Origin: Rhodocollybia butyracea
Lineage: Eukaryota > Basidiomycota > Agaricomycetes > Agaricales > Omphalotaceae
Reading direction: 5' to 3'
Length of the DNA stretch: 64,000 nucleotides
NCBI GenBank assembly: GCA_015501585.1
Contig: JADNRY010000026.1
Span: forward strand, 124,001-188,000
The notes under the pieces are model-generated. The model made no database searches and was not told the origin of the DNA. It saw only the letters and a list, made by a program, of their open reading frames with translations. The position numbers were made by a program, and so were the translations under genes. This document shows, in pieces, positions 35,210 to 47,300 of the stretch (position 1 is the stretch's first letter; each line of letters opens with the position of its first letter).

Positions 35210-36688
35210 TGTAACGCCTACGGCACGTTCATTGCCGTTAGCGCCGATATTACATAATGAGTTCACTCTTATCCTTGTACCACCTACTTGTTTCGGTCTA
35301 TTTCTCTAATAGAACGAGATCTTGCTCATGGTCTGAGGCATTAAGAGTCAGGGCTCTTACACTTTTTTGAGCAACCTTGTCCTGAATAGGACTATTACAG
35401 CAATATGACCACACAACAGCACAACTCAAGCCATGACTCTGTCATGGCTCTGGCTTACTCTTTTCTTTCTCAAATCCTTTCTATGTTCCCTCATGATCCT
35501 CTCTCACACATCTCTGGGATCCTGGACTTCTCCTCCCAGGGAATTCAACAGCTGCTAGTCAACTTTAAGCAGCTCTGGGAACAACATGGTCTTTCAGTGG
35601 CTGGTAGGAATTTGGCAGAGGCAGTGGTGCAGGATTCAACATTAAGATGTTGCTGGGCAGTGAAGGAGGAAGGTTTCCAGGCAGAGGTCTGTTTTCAGAT
35701 GATAGAGTCTATTAAGAGACTGGGAGAAGAGTTTGGGATGGAACTGTCCAAATCTCAAACACCACCTCCTGCTCCGAGTTCTCCATCACCTTTGACCGCT
35801 CCTACTGCCTCATCACCGACTCCCACGCTCGCTTCAAACGCATTGAACACATTGAAATCATCTCCACATGCTCTGACATTGGTTTCACCCTCCAAACCCA
35901 CTTCCCCTTCATTTCAACTCCAACCAACCACAGAGTTTGCACGGGAGGTGGTTGAACTGCGGAAAGCAGGCCGGAAACTTGAAGTATTCATGGATGAACA
36001 TGTCATGGGGCTCGAACACACAGCTGGCACACCGCCAGCTCGTGTTCATCTCTCAAACACTCCAACCGAGTGTACACCTGTGCCTTATATTGCCCCTGTG
36101 ACTGCTGTTCCACCAACAGGCCTTTGTAAACGTGTCAAACACAATGTGTATGGTGCGTTTGGTTCGCTCTTGCTTCGTTCAAGTCGTTGCCCATCCCAAT
36201 CTGGTACACTCATGCTATCACCTTCACCCACTGAAACTCCCCATCACCATATTTGTGCTCCCAATCAATGCTCCCATTCATGGCGCTGGAGATCTACTGT
36301 CTCCAATGTGCCACTACCATCTCAATCTGGACTTAGTGTCAGCATCCAGAGAATCCGGCGATTTTCACAGGACACTTTCTCTTCTTCTGCACTTATGGAA
36401 ATTGCCAGCATACTACATTGTATGTTACCTATTAGATGACTGTATGTTTCTCTTTGTTATGTTTTCCCTTTTCCATCTTTCTCTTTTGTTTTTTTTTTGG
36501 GTAAGATGGACCTGTGGGGTCAATCTAGGGGGCATGTGTAACGCCTACGGCACGTTCATTGCCGTTAGCGCCGATATTACATAATGAGTTCACTCTTATC
36601 CTCGTACCACCTACTTGTTTCGGTCTATTTCTCTAATAGAACGAGATCTTGCTCATGGTCTGAGGCATTAAGAGTCAGGGCTCTTACA
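35210..36688 (+). mobile_element. Compact gag-only LTR retrotransposon (element 1)
   Basis: Two 152-bp LTRs, 35210-35361 and 36537-36688, differ at about one position (TTGTACC versus CTCGTACC region). Each begins TGTAACG and ends CTTACA. TGGAG flanks both ends (35205-35209, 36689-36693), a perfect 5-bp target duplication. A purine-rich TCTAGGGGGCATG precedes the 3' LTR. The 1.18-kb interior carries one 344-codon ORF and no protease, reverse transcriptase, RNase H or integrase. Near-identical LTRs imply recent insertion using enzymes supplied in trans. The plan resembles plant TRIM/TR-GAG elements. Confidence 0.9.
35405..36439 (+). CDS. Putative Gag-like protein of LTR element 1
   Basis: 344 residues. 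The N-terminal 110 are mostly helical (GIQQLLVNFKQLWEQHGLSV, RCCWAVKEEGFQAEVCFQMI), followed by a Pro/Ser/Thr linker and a C-terminal block (FGSLLLRSSRC ... SSSALMEIASILHCMLPIR) conserved in element 2. No CCHC zinc knuckle or enzymatic motif is seen. The position, directly after the 5' LTR in a short LTR element, suggests a structural role in particles or RNA packaging (inference). A second frame (+1) is also open over 36132-36584 and runs into the 3' LTR; the matching frame is open in element 2. Confidence 0.7.
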   Translation: MTTQQHNSSHDSVMALAYSFLSQILSMFPHDPLSHISGILDFSSQGIQQLLVNFKQLWEQHGLSVAGRNLAEAVVQDSTLRCCWAVKEEGFQAEVCFQMIESIKRLGEEFGMELSKSQTPPPAPSSPSPLTAPTASSPTPTLASNALNTLKSSPHALTLVSPSKPTSPSFQLQPTTEFAREVVELRKAGRKLEVFMDEHVMGLEHTAGTPPARVHLSNTPTECTPVPYIAPVTAVPPTGLCKRVKHNVYGAFGSLLLRSSRCPSQSGTLMLSPSPTETPHHHICAPNQCSHSWRWRSTVSNVPLPSQSGLSVSIQRIRRFSQDTFSSSALMEIASILHCMLPIR

Positions 36689-36869
36689 TGGAGCGTGGGA
36701 AGATGTAAGTCGCCAGGTCAGGGCATCCCTGTGTTTAGGCACAGTGATGCAGTACAGGTATGGCCTAAGTGTAAGGCTAGTAGTGTAAGAGACGGATATT
36801 GTTTTCGGTGAATTGCACTCGGTTATGCATGTAGAAGATGAAGACATGTGGACTCGATGATGCATTGAG

Positions 36870-37860
36870 TGATTGTCTCCTCGCAGGAGTTCACCGTTAG
36901 CTTGGATATTTCCTTGATATGGTCTAAGTCTTGGAGGTCAATAAAGGAGCAGGTCACCGGGATTGGTAGTTTCGTCAGAACAAGTACAAGATTGTTTAAC
37001 CAATTAGGATGACCATCTGCAGACAGTTGGTAACAGCTTTCTAACGCGCATCAAGCAATGTGAATTTGGGGGAGTGTTAGAAGATATAATAGGAAACCCA
37101 GGGCTAGGTCAATTCTTCTATGGAGGATTGGTAATATCCCAGTTTCTGAGAACAAGGGGCCATGGTTGAATGGTTGTGAAGTCATAGGAGCCACGTAAGG
37201 TAAAGAGTTTGCACTTTTACGAGGGTATACAGGAGCTTCGAGTCTACGTCTATAGCGACCTCACATCCGAAAGTGAGGTGGGGGTCAACTCTAGCCCAGT
37301 AAAGACTAATTCCCGGCACCACTTTCAGAATTCCTATGAGCATCATAGTGAACTATTGCTGTGGTGCATCAAGGCCAAATATGCATTTGTTAAAGAGAGA
37401 TGCCAGTACGTCATTGGGGATGTTCATGATCTGGTCATACGAGACTCGGTCCACGCCTCTAGCCCCTTTAGAATGACGAGCACGTACATGCTTCTTAGCT
37501 AGTCCTACGTCAGCAGCTGTAATTTCCTTCGAGAAGAAGCCACCTTCCAATTGGTCAAGTTTAGTCCCTTAGTACTAGTGTTTGGAGGGATTATTGATGA
37601 TAGATGAGAATTGTGTTTCCAAATTTCTGCATCAAAGTGGGTGGGCATGTGGGGCAACGGGTTCAGCCGCTTCACAAACACATTGCTGAGTTGGTCTGCA
37701 ATTACGGAAGGCGGACGAACTTTGGCGTCCGATAGATCTCTCACCACCTTCCTGAATTGTCGGGAGGAATTTGTGGTTTGCAGGTCTGAAAGGATTTTTG
37801 ATTTCTGTTCGCGTTCTCTATTAACGGTTTTAGAAGGCTAAAGGAGCAAAGGAGGGTTTC
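36870..37860 (-). pseudogene. LINE-type reverse transcriptase fragment
   Basis: The minus strand reads RQFRKVVRDLSDAKVRPPS at about 37740, then ADQLSNVFVKRLNPLPHMP, NSHLSSIIPPNT, and in another frame EITAADVGLAKKHVRARHSK and GVDRVSYDQIMNIPNDVLAS with CIFGLDAPQQ (37353-37550). This is the remembered start of basidiomycete LINE reverse transcriptases (linker plus fingers, before the GFREG region). Below 37350 it decays with stops and shifts. No catalytic FADD box is visible. Inactive. Confidence 0.6.
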
Positions 37861-38133
37861 AACGACAAACCAGATTCTTCCTCGATGGCTCTGAGACGTT
37901 TCAGGAAAATGATCCGGGTCAAAGTCACCGGTCGCTGCCACTGTCGCGCTTGATAACGGAGAAACAGCACCAATCTCTCCTTAAACCTTATCATTTGACT
38001 TCAAACTCTTTCACATGTCGACTCTACTTCTCTTTTTGCCTCCACCACCCAAGTTCCAAGTTCTCTATTTTCTTTCCTCTACTTTAACGACAACGTGGCA
38101 TCACAAACAACTTAACTATGATTATGGCGCTCA

Positions 38134-38640
38134 CACTACGGCGCGTTCTATAAATGGCACGCGAAAAAGTCAGCGACATATACAATGACAAATTTTGAGC
38201 AAAAATTGATAAATGTCCTAAGAAAAAGTATAGAATTATCTTGCAGTAAAGTAAATGACATTTATGATTATTATTCTGAACAATTGCGCTTGAAATTCTT
38301 CTCCTATATCAGGCATAAAAGGCTTTGAAAATCAATTTCTTTGTCACACGCCATTCATATTGTTTTTTCGCGCGAAAAACACAAGGGGGAGGCGGTGGCA
38401 TTTTATTTTGCGCGCGAAAAACAATATGAGTGGCGCGGGCGACAAAGAAATTAGATTTCAAGGCCTTTTGCGCCCGATATAGAAGACAAATTTCTTGAAA
38501 TAATAAGCTTAAATGTCATTTACTTTCCTGTGTGATAAATAAATACTTTTTCAGCGGAAGTTGATTAATGTTTGCTTAAAGGTTGTTGTTGTATATGTCG
38601 ATGACTTTTTCGCGCGCCATTTATAGAACGCGCCGTAGTG
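38134..38640. mobile_element. CACTA-type MITE with 3-bp duplication
   Basis: Ends CACTACGGCGCGTTCTATAA and its complement; TCA on both sides (38131-38133, 38641-38643). Length 507 bp. Long imperfect inverted arms contain CGCGCGAAAAA words. A CACTA start plus 3-bp target duplication fits the CACTA (En/Spm) superfamily. No ORF of its own. Confidence 0.85.
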
Positions 38641-38999
38641 TCAACATCACTGATACATGCTATTTCAAACTGTGGCCTCCTCAATCTCCTCCAGCAATGC
38701 AAAACATTTCTATAGCAACTTGAGCATATTCGCTATCAATTCCACAGCTCAGTTTGATCTCGGATAGGGCGTAGCAGTTCTAGCGGTTCGGCATACTTAA
38801 TGTATGTATAGAAAGTTTTTCCTTCACGTTATCGTGCCGTGACTGTACCGTATCAGTTGTTTTCCTTTCTCTCTACGGTACATTCACGGTACCTGTAAAC
38901 CGTGCATAGATGGTTGTGGTGCCGAGCCCTAATGCCTTTCCCTCTAGGTACTTTGTTCTGGCCGCGGACTTACAAATTCCGCGCAAGAGCACAGCCACA

Positions 39000-39105
39000 T
39001 CAATCCCTGACTCTGACCGAAGGGAAGGGAGGGTCTTGTAGGTGTCAAATGAGTGTTCAATTCCTCAAAAACCGCCAGATCGGGTATCTCTTTCCCACCT
39101 GATGT
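39000..39105 (-). repeat. Dispersed repeat, copy 2
   Basis: Inverse copy of 5897-6001, about 105 bp including the complement of ACCTACAAGACCCTCCCTTC. No coding signal. Confidence 0.6.
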
Positions 39106-39389
39106 TGAGCCGGCATGCTGGTTAGTCCATTTGGTGATTGCCAGATTTCCCCATCCCGATTTGATACGGTCATCGGCTTGAGTTCCTGCCGTGCCTGTGC
39201 TGCCCCATGAGACGCCACAGCATGTGCTTTTGCGCCGTAGTATCTTATCTTATCTCAGTCTTATCCTACTTATTACAGCGTTTTCGGAAAACCTTGTCCG
39301 AAGCGAAAAGTATGATGTAAAAAATAATTCCGAAAAGGGAAGCGCTCGCGCCAGTGCTGCGATTACTACGTGCGCTCATGGTCTTCCAC

Positions 39390-40180
39390 CAAATTAGCCA
39401 GGATCTCAAGGAGCATGCACTTTTTCTACTTGAGAATGGACATCAGGCAGTAGCGGGAAGCTTATCAGCAAGCATATACAGCAGCACAAATCCTCTGGAT
39501 TGACGAGATGAGCAAAGATGCATGAGTGGACAATATATTGAGCTGTGCTGTTCTAGGCAAACGCGCTGTTGTTTCAGCCAATCTTGTTCAAGGGGACTGG
39601 TATTCACTTATCGCGGCTTTGGGAGTTGAAGGATATTCCATCACCGCGTTGTTCCCGGTTCTCTTGATGGTGATGACTCGTTCTTTGATTTTATTATTTC
39701 CGATGTGGTATGTCTTTTGAGTCTAATTTACAGATGTACGCTAATGTCTAAGTAGATTCCAACAATGAATCCATTTCCAGGTGACCAAAGTGTTATCATC
39801 ATGGATAACTGTCAGATTCACAAGTGACAAGTCTATGGCTTTGAGTGAAGTTGTTGAGTCTTTGGTATCATATTTCCTTTGAACTTTATAGACAGTTGCT
39901 GATCATTCATTCCCATTTCCTATGCTGTAAAACTGTATTCTTACCACCATACTTATTCTCTTTCAGTGCAGGTAATGCTCTTGTGTTATAGCTTGTAAGT
40001 ACATATGAGTCTGATTTTTTTTTAGTGAAAGGATATCTTACTAGAAGGCACTGGAAGCAGGCACAGGACACTAATGACCCAGAGATCTTCCTTCTTGAAG
40101 CTACCTCAGCAGTTTCAGCTGAATCAGCCCAAGGATGGATTAGACACCCTATACCCCATACTATTTCTGTTTCTTTACAT
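39390..40180 (+). pseudogene. Tc1/mariner-like (DDE) transposase, internally deleted
   Basis: Pieces in order: a helix like the N-terminal DNA-binding part (SQDLKEHALFLLENGHQAVA, near 39400), the first catalytic Asp in ILWIDEMSKDA near 39500, GKRAVVSANLVQGDWYSLIA and GVEGYSI (39550-39650), DGDDSFFDFIISDV (39668-39710, shifted by one base), an intron, then MNPFPGDQSVIIMDNCQIHK with the second Asp (39768-39825). The C-terminal piece GYLTRRHWKQAQ...PEIFLLEATSAV is at 40028-40110. A stop after SKDA, a one-base shift near 39645, a stop after QIHK and a missing N-terminal stretch make it inactive. Confidence 0.65.
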
Positions 40181-43100
40181 ATTTTTTACTTCATAATGAT
40201 TAACCTGTGTGCCCATTGGCATATTGTTTATAACTTATGAGATATATCCTGATCAGAGCAGGATCAGAGTGTAGGTAAAAGATTGACATGAGTTGGACTA
40301 AATGAGTGATGGGAGTTGGCCGAGTAAGTAAGTATACTACAGCAGAACTAGTACAAAACCAAGTTTCAAATCAAATCAGTTCACTGTGCTTTGAGGCTCT
40401 GGCGGTATTGCTTGTTCTATACACACACATCCGTATGGATCGTGAGTGTGTAACGAGTCTGCCTATGGGAGACTATGTTGGCCTTGACTACGCGATCCCA
40501 GCTGAGCTGGGTACTTGGAATGCTTGTAAGGTTGTCACTTGGTTCAAACTCAAGTTTGATCAGGCGGTCCTTGACAGAATCATTGAATATGTACTTAGTG
40601 CAAGATTCAGTAAGGGAGAGAACATTTTCAGGAATGGGAGGCAATGAAGAGTGGATATTGGCAGTGTTTCCAGCTGTAACTGAGACTGACCAACTTTGAG
40701 ATTGAAATAGAAGACGGTTGCCGCTGTAAGCCATAGTCATTATCAGTTGCATCTGGGTCTAACAAGTGCATCAATAAGGGGAGCAGGAGTGGAAGCAGGA
40801 GTTGGAGTCGATGGAACAACCACTGATGTTGTAGCCGTCGGGGGCAAGTCACGGGTGTTTTAGAACTCTCCTGCTTTGATTTACTCCAGCCGCTCAAGGC
40901 ATGTGCAGCATCGTGAAAGTCTCAAAGCATAGACAATTCAAGCAATTAGAATAGTGTGAAAGCGCGCCTTCGTGTGGGCCAGTGTGGCATGTATTGCAAT
41001 TATTAAAATTCTTGGTGATGATTAGTTTGGAATATATCTAGTGTAGCAATTGATAGTTATTCTCAAGCCTAAATTTGTTTGTGCAATTTGACACAGTCAA
41101 ATACCGTATACGGATGATATACAACCTGCATCCATACCGTAATGTTTTCCAACCTTAAATTTACGGTACAAATACGGGTTGTCCGTTGTAAGTATGACCC
41201 GTATCAGATACGGCCGTGCCCGTATACGGTACAGTGCCAAAAGTACCAGAGAAAAGGGCCTTTGTTACTTACATACATATTCTCTCTTGCAATTTTTGTT
41301 GGGTTTCCTTGTGAAGTTTCCTTGTGAAGTTTTCTTACACAAAAACCTAAGTGAGTGGCTTACATCTTCTGGTGACATAGAGTTCAAAGCAGCTGGACCA
41401 TGGGCAGCAGGTTGCAAGTAGGCAGAAGCCTGTTGAAGGTTGGAAGCAACCCTGAAGCAACCTCAACTAACTCTCAAAGCAAAGTTTGACTAGATGGTTA
41501 AATTAAATCAATGGGTGATGGCCGCATAACAGAGGAGTGACAAGACAATGATTTGCCTTGTAGTCGGGGATTGCTGCGCAGCAGCATTAAGGATGTAGTA
41601 ACCACGTCAATCGGGCGCTTACTCCGTTTTTTTTCAACCGATCTCCTCTATAATCACACTGCTCTTATAAAATTGGATGATTTGGCGTCAGAGGGTTTTC
41701 GTCATTGACGCTGTGACCTGTGGTCTTGTGAGTCCCTCGGTACTCAAAGATTTATTGCCATTTTATCAGCGCTAACGTCCATGCGGTGCTTCCACCGTCT
41801 GTTATCTCAACGACATTTTTTATGTTACGTGCTGCATCACCGCCGCGACAATTTGGACATATCTTCGTACACACCTTCGCCGATCAACCAACCACTAGCC
41901 ACGCCCTCCGTTCCTCTGACAAACTCTTCCGGCGACTGGATCATCTTGACATAGTGCCAGCCGCCATTGGAAGCATTGTCGACCGCTTGGGTCAGAGGTG
42001 ACGAGATTTTCTCATCTCATTGCCACCTCCGGTCCCTCAGCTCAGCGCTCAGGGTTCAACATTCAACGTTTCAACGCCCAGCCTCTCCTGGAAGCGCGAG
42101 ACATTATTTCCTCAACGCTAGTAACGGCATGGACCATGTCTACTATGATCTAGCCAATGGTTCTCCTGTATCACTGCTTGTTGACTAGCAAGGGCCCAGC
42201 AGTGCCGGTGGTTACTCGGGTCATTCCAACGTACATCCGTGTCACTGCCGATCATGATATTCCCATCCTCAGCGGCGGCCATACCAGACGCCATCGCTCT
42301 TCCCAAAACTTCTCCCCGCCCATTCTCTCTACGTCCGTTTGGTGGGCCAACGCCGTTGCGCAGCACTTAACTAGGTCCTGATCCACGCCAACATTGCTGC
42401 CAATCATCGCTTCGCCATGCCAGAAGGCCGAAACTTTTCTGCTAACCCATCCTCTCTGACCCAGGTTGACGTTGCGGTTACTATCCTCGCTCGTGGCCAT
42501 GCTGGATGCCATCGCTCTTCCAAAAGCATCTCTCACCAGGTACATCTTCTTCCGTCCATTCTTGGCTTGCTACGTTCGGTGCTTCTGGTTCCAAGCCGAA
42601 TCGGACGCACGGCCCTATTGCTCCCCCGAGCGTTGTTCAAGGTGGTACCGAAGGCCTTCCAGCCTCAATTTCTGCTGACGTTTCTTAAGGTGTGCGTTGC
42701 CCACTGATCAAGCTGTAAGTTCTGCATATCTTTCATTATAATAAGTACCTTTTCATACAGTTCTCTCCTTCAGGTAGTTCTATGGATTACAACGACCGAT
42801 TATGGCATCAAGCTAAGTTATTTATTTATTTTGCTTTGGCCTCAGTTACAACAATCTTTTCTCGAGGTATTTCTCTCATAGGTCCCCTCAAGAACATATG
42901 TCCTTGCTTGGCCCTTTATCCGTCTTCTGGATGCACCTTGTAGGGTTGAGCTTAGCGTTCAAGAAAGAAGGTGCGCATTTGTTTCTAAGGCATTTTGGTT
43001 CCTGCTGAGGTGTCTTATGTTCCAAATGGGTGGAGAGCAAGCATCCGTAAGCTTTCACGTCTTTGATTTTGACTCGACTTCAGGCTTACAGAAACTTTCC

Positions 43101-43329
43101 AGATTTATTTGGTGCGCTAACACTGCTGACCATGGGTTCGTACACTTCATCTTTTTAGTTAATTCTATTCATTGTACAATGTAGCTTGCATGCCTAGAAG
43201 GTGCCGCAGGTCCTTGTACATGCGTTATAAAATTTGAGACTCGATAAGTCAGTGTCCTCTTCTGTCTCTCCTCTATTTGTAGAAGAATAAACTTTTACTG
43301 TCATATGAGACCCCATGAGAATGAGCAGA
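40181..43329. other. Interval without a recognised gene
   Basis: A minus-strand ORF at 40417-40752 (VTAGNTANIHSSLPPIPENV; ILNDSV-like helix; SWDRVVKANIVSHRQT) has protein-like composition but no recognised domain. 41557-41595 matches 29079-29116. CCGTATACGG-rich words cluster at 41100-41240. ORFs between 41786 and 42707 overlap on both strands and look compositional. Confidence 0.4.
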
Positions 43330-43904
43330 GTGATGATGTAAGAGCCCACCAAATGATTGGTACATGCACTCAGAATGATTGTCTAAGGCACTTGGAAAGA
43401 GTGCCCAAGACAGTTGAAATGATTGTTATAAGCACTCAGAATGATTGATGAACAATCCTAATGATTGTCTGAAGACACTGCGACCCATTTCCAAAAACAA
43501 TCTTTTAGACTGTCCTGAACAGTCAATTTAAGTGTTTCATACCATCATTTGGAGTGTTTTTGACAATCATTTAGATAGTTCAGAACTGCTATAAAGAGTG
43601 GTTTAGACTATCATATTGAAAGGTTAGGACAATCATTGAAAGTAGTTCAGACAACCTTTAAGAGTGATTTAGACAATCATTAAGATTGGTTCAAACAATC
43701 AGCATAAAGGTATAAGACAATCCTTTTGAGTAAACATGACAATCATTAAGATTGGTTCAAACAATCAATAGAAAGGTATAAGACAATCTTTTTGATTAGA
43801 CTGGACAATCATTAAGAATGGTTCAGACAATCAATATGAGTGCAAGACAATCATTTAAATTGTGTTTTGGACAATCAAATTCATTGTTTTTCCTTCCCGT
43901 AGTG
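43330..43904. repeat. CAATCATT-rich minisatellite with CACTA-like right end
   Basis: GACAATCATTAAGATTGGTT and variants recur at loosely 20-40 bp spacing, in both orientations, through about 550 bp. The right edge is TTTTCCTTCCCGTAGTG, the complement of a CACTACGGGAAGG start. No matching left end was found, so it may be a truncated CACTA-type MITE with subterminal arrays. Confidence 0.55.
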
Positions 43905-44369
43905 TATAGTGCCAAAACTCATAGCTCTTGCACTATCTACTGGTTCACGGTTACCTGTACATCTGGATGTTCCTGGATTTCCTTGTAACTGTGGGCAGTC
44001 TTAGCTGAGATTAATGATTAATGGGCACTGGATGCTGGGAGCAAAGATGTTGATTCTGAACAAGCTACGTATCCTACTTTTGTTACTTTCCTACTGATTG
44101 ATGTGAAGCGTTTCTTTTGCCAAGCAATTGTGAATTAATGGACATTATTCATCTCTCCCTGCTTACACCAATTCACTAGTATATACATGTACAGTGCATT
44201 GCCGTCGACACTTCTAATTATTCTATCTATATACTTTGTCTCAATGTGTCCTGTCAAGAACAACAAAGTTTGTGACCCAAATTTGGAAGTTGCCCCTGTT
44301 GTCTCACTTTCTTCAACCACTACAATATCCTTCCTATAATTATCTTACAGCCAGTAAACATTCCACAAC

Positions 44370-47300
44370 ATGTCTTTTGATATTGCAACAGGTTCTGATT
44401 TACCAGCTCGCCGCCATGGTGGTGCGCGTGCAGGTGCAGGACGGCCACGGAAACAAGTCGAAGATCATGCCAAAAAAAAAGAAAGAACACAGCTGGGGCA
44501 CATCTGACTCATCTGCTCATCCACCTACTGCCTCCTCGCAGGCTACTGATCAATCAAACAATACTGTTACTCCTACTCAGCCTGCTGTATTTTTTGCCCC
44601 ATGCGTCTCACAGGGAATTTTGTGACCACTGCCAGAAAATACAGAATGTAAATGATCTTGGTCCGCTCTAGACTTTTAATCTTCAATTCTTCTTTTTCCA
44701 GCATCTTCCAGTGGCCATCCAGGAGTCCTTACAAAAGACAGCTTCCAGCAGCTCACAGGTCAAATGAATGAGGTCTTGGATAATGACGAGTATGCCAATA
44801 TCAGGATTGAGGAAGGCCGGGTCATTGATGAGAGTATCTCAGATGAGACTGACAACTCAATGGAGGGAAATGCCAAAGTGGCAGAGGAAGAATCAAAGAG
44901 TGCCGAAGCAGCTGAAAATTCTGTCAACTACCAGAATATACTTGATTACCGGAATGGTCTTGCAAAACAAATTTGCAAGTATGGAAAGCCAAAATGCTAT
45001 AAAAAAGGCCAATTCTTTGTTTATCCACCTCATCCTGTCTTTGCTCTCCATAATGCATTGCGCATGTCATTTTTGCCAGACCCGCTGTGCCTCCGACCTA
45101 TTTTTGTTTGGCTGCCAGAATATTTACCAGGACGACCAGATTACACAAGTGCAAATGTGGGGGACATTTGACAGGTAATGGTAAGCTTTGCTATCTTTTA
45201 GATTGATTTTAGATGCTCAAATGAACAGGTTATGCTCATAATCCGATGGCTCAACGTGTCTGTACCACAACAGGTATAGACTACTATCTATTTACGAACC
45301 GTTTTGTTTGTGATCTGCGGCGCATGAATAGCCCAGGATGTGGTGCAAACTACCAGGGTAGCGATCCACACATCTTGACTCAACTACCTCGATGGGTTCA
45401 AGAGGCCTTTCCTGGTATGTTACTATCTTTTGACAGAAATATTAACATAATATTTTTCTTTCTTTAGCATATCTTACAACTCAAGCAGCAGTTGATAAGT
45501 TAGTCATCGATCAAATGAAACCGTGTTTCACTGGCCGGTTTGGTCCAGATCCATTCTCAAAGATGCTCCGGGAGTTACAAATGCTGCAGCATAGTCGACG
45601 AGAGTTGATGTATCTCTCCGCTGCAGCATCTTATGGTCTTGCCGGACCTGATCAAGTCCCTTCATTTCCGGCCTTCGATGATCCTATGAAGTATGCTGGA
45701 AGTGCACCATCAACTCATTTTGTCAAGTGCATTTGGACTGATTACCAGAGCGGAGTAAAAATCTACTTGGATCAAATAATGGCTTCACTCTCTGGGTTCA
45801 AACTTGCCGGAGATCACACTTTTCGAGTTTGTCTTACTACTTGCATTTTTTCACTTAACTAATGTAATTATATTGAACAGATTATGAAAGCCACAGCGCG
45901 TTTGAAGTCAGAGCCTATCTTTGCTACACTTTTTTCCTTAGTTAATGAATGGGAGGAAATCCGGGCCCAGTCAATGACTCACAAAGGGATTTTCAGTTCT
46001 TCCGGAAATGTTTAAACAAGTCAGTAATGGGTTGAAGAAACATGGTCATCCCCCAACATCACTCTACTTCTGTGATAATCCGCCAGGTATGTTTATTACA
46101 ATTATGTGCTCACTTCATTGATTTTCCATATCTATCCAGCTGAGCGTGTGACTGAGTCATTGAAAGACAGGGTCCAACATGTTGCTGTTAACCCATTTCA
46201 CCGTTTTGCATCATTTGAGATCATGTTTACTGAAACAGTTGAGTTCTATAGTGACCCTGTTCTTATCAACAATTCCTGTGAAGCAATTCTCAAGCTTCTT
46301 GATGCACTTCCTCCCTCTGAGACACTCATAGTTGCACTTGCCACATACTCTGATCCTGGGTCTCATGAACTTCTCAGTATACAGCTTTGAACAATAGACA
46401 AAATTCTCATTTTTGAAGTAAAACTTCTCCCTATACATCCTGACTCTTAAGTCTCATACATATTACACAGATTACTCAAGTTGCATCCAATGATGTTCCC
46501 TCATGCCTCCGAGCACTACTCACATCATCATGCATCATCAAATGTGGCTATCAGGTCTGCAAATCCATGGTAGACATTGGAGTCAGGTTATCCATGCCCG
46601 AACTTGGTGTGATTTCTCATAAACGTGATGGGCCAGTTCTTGACCTTGGAAAACTTGCAAAGGTCAAAGGGACAGTTCAGGATCCAAGTGTTTCATTCTC
46701 GTCTCTCGTGCCTGCTATACTGAAGAAAAGAGTCCTCCTAGTCCTCACCTGAATGGAATAAAACCCTAGCAGCAGAGATTGACTGTGTATGGCAGATGTA
46801 CTTGTCATTATCTCAGTGTGGTTCTGTGGGCTTACCGCTTCAACCATCCAAAGTACAGGTAAATCAGCTAGTAACACTTGTCGTTTCACGCAAAGAAATT
46901 GCTGGGGGTATAATTCTCAGCCCGATGGTTTCATTGATGCAGTCACAGATGAGAACGGGACTCAAGTGCGGCTCAATATCACTCCTGCATATTCTCTGAT
47001 CCAGATCCAAAAAGTCCTTGTTTCCGGAGTTCTTGTCAAAAAACACTTGCAAACTATGGAATGGATATTTGAACATGGCAGTAAGGCAGTTGTTCAGACT
47101 CACACTTTGCAAACTCGATCTGCTATCCCACCAGTTCCTTGGGATCCTCTTTCCTCATCGTTCCTTGGTATTCCTGTGCCTTCACCATCTTTTCCCAATA
47201 CTTCCAAAACAACACTCTTGATTGGTCCTTCTCCTGATCTCACAAGCATCCAAAATCTCTCAGATGAAGAGGATAGCACAGACACTCAATCAGAGGATGG

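Noticed and set aside
41786..42707. Several overlapping ORFs on both strands
   Set aside because: No frame shows domain features, splice continuity or consistent composition.
43330..43880. CRISPR-like repeat array
   Set aside because: Spacing is irregular, units vary and occur in both orientations, and the host is eukaryotic.
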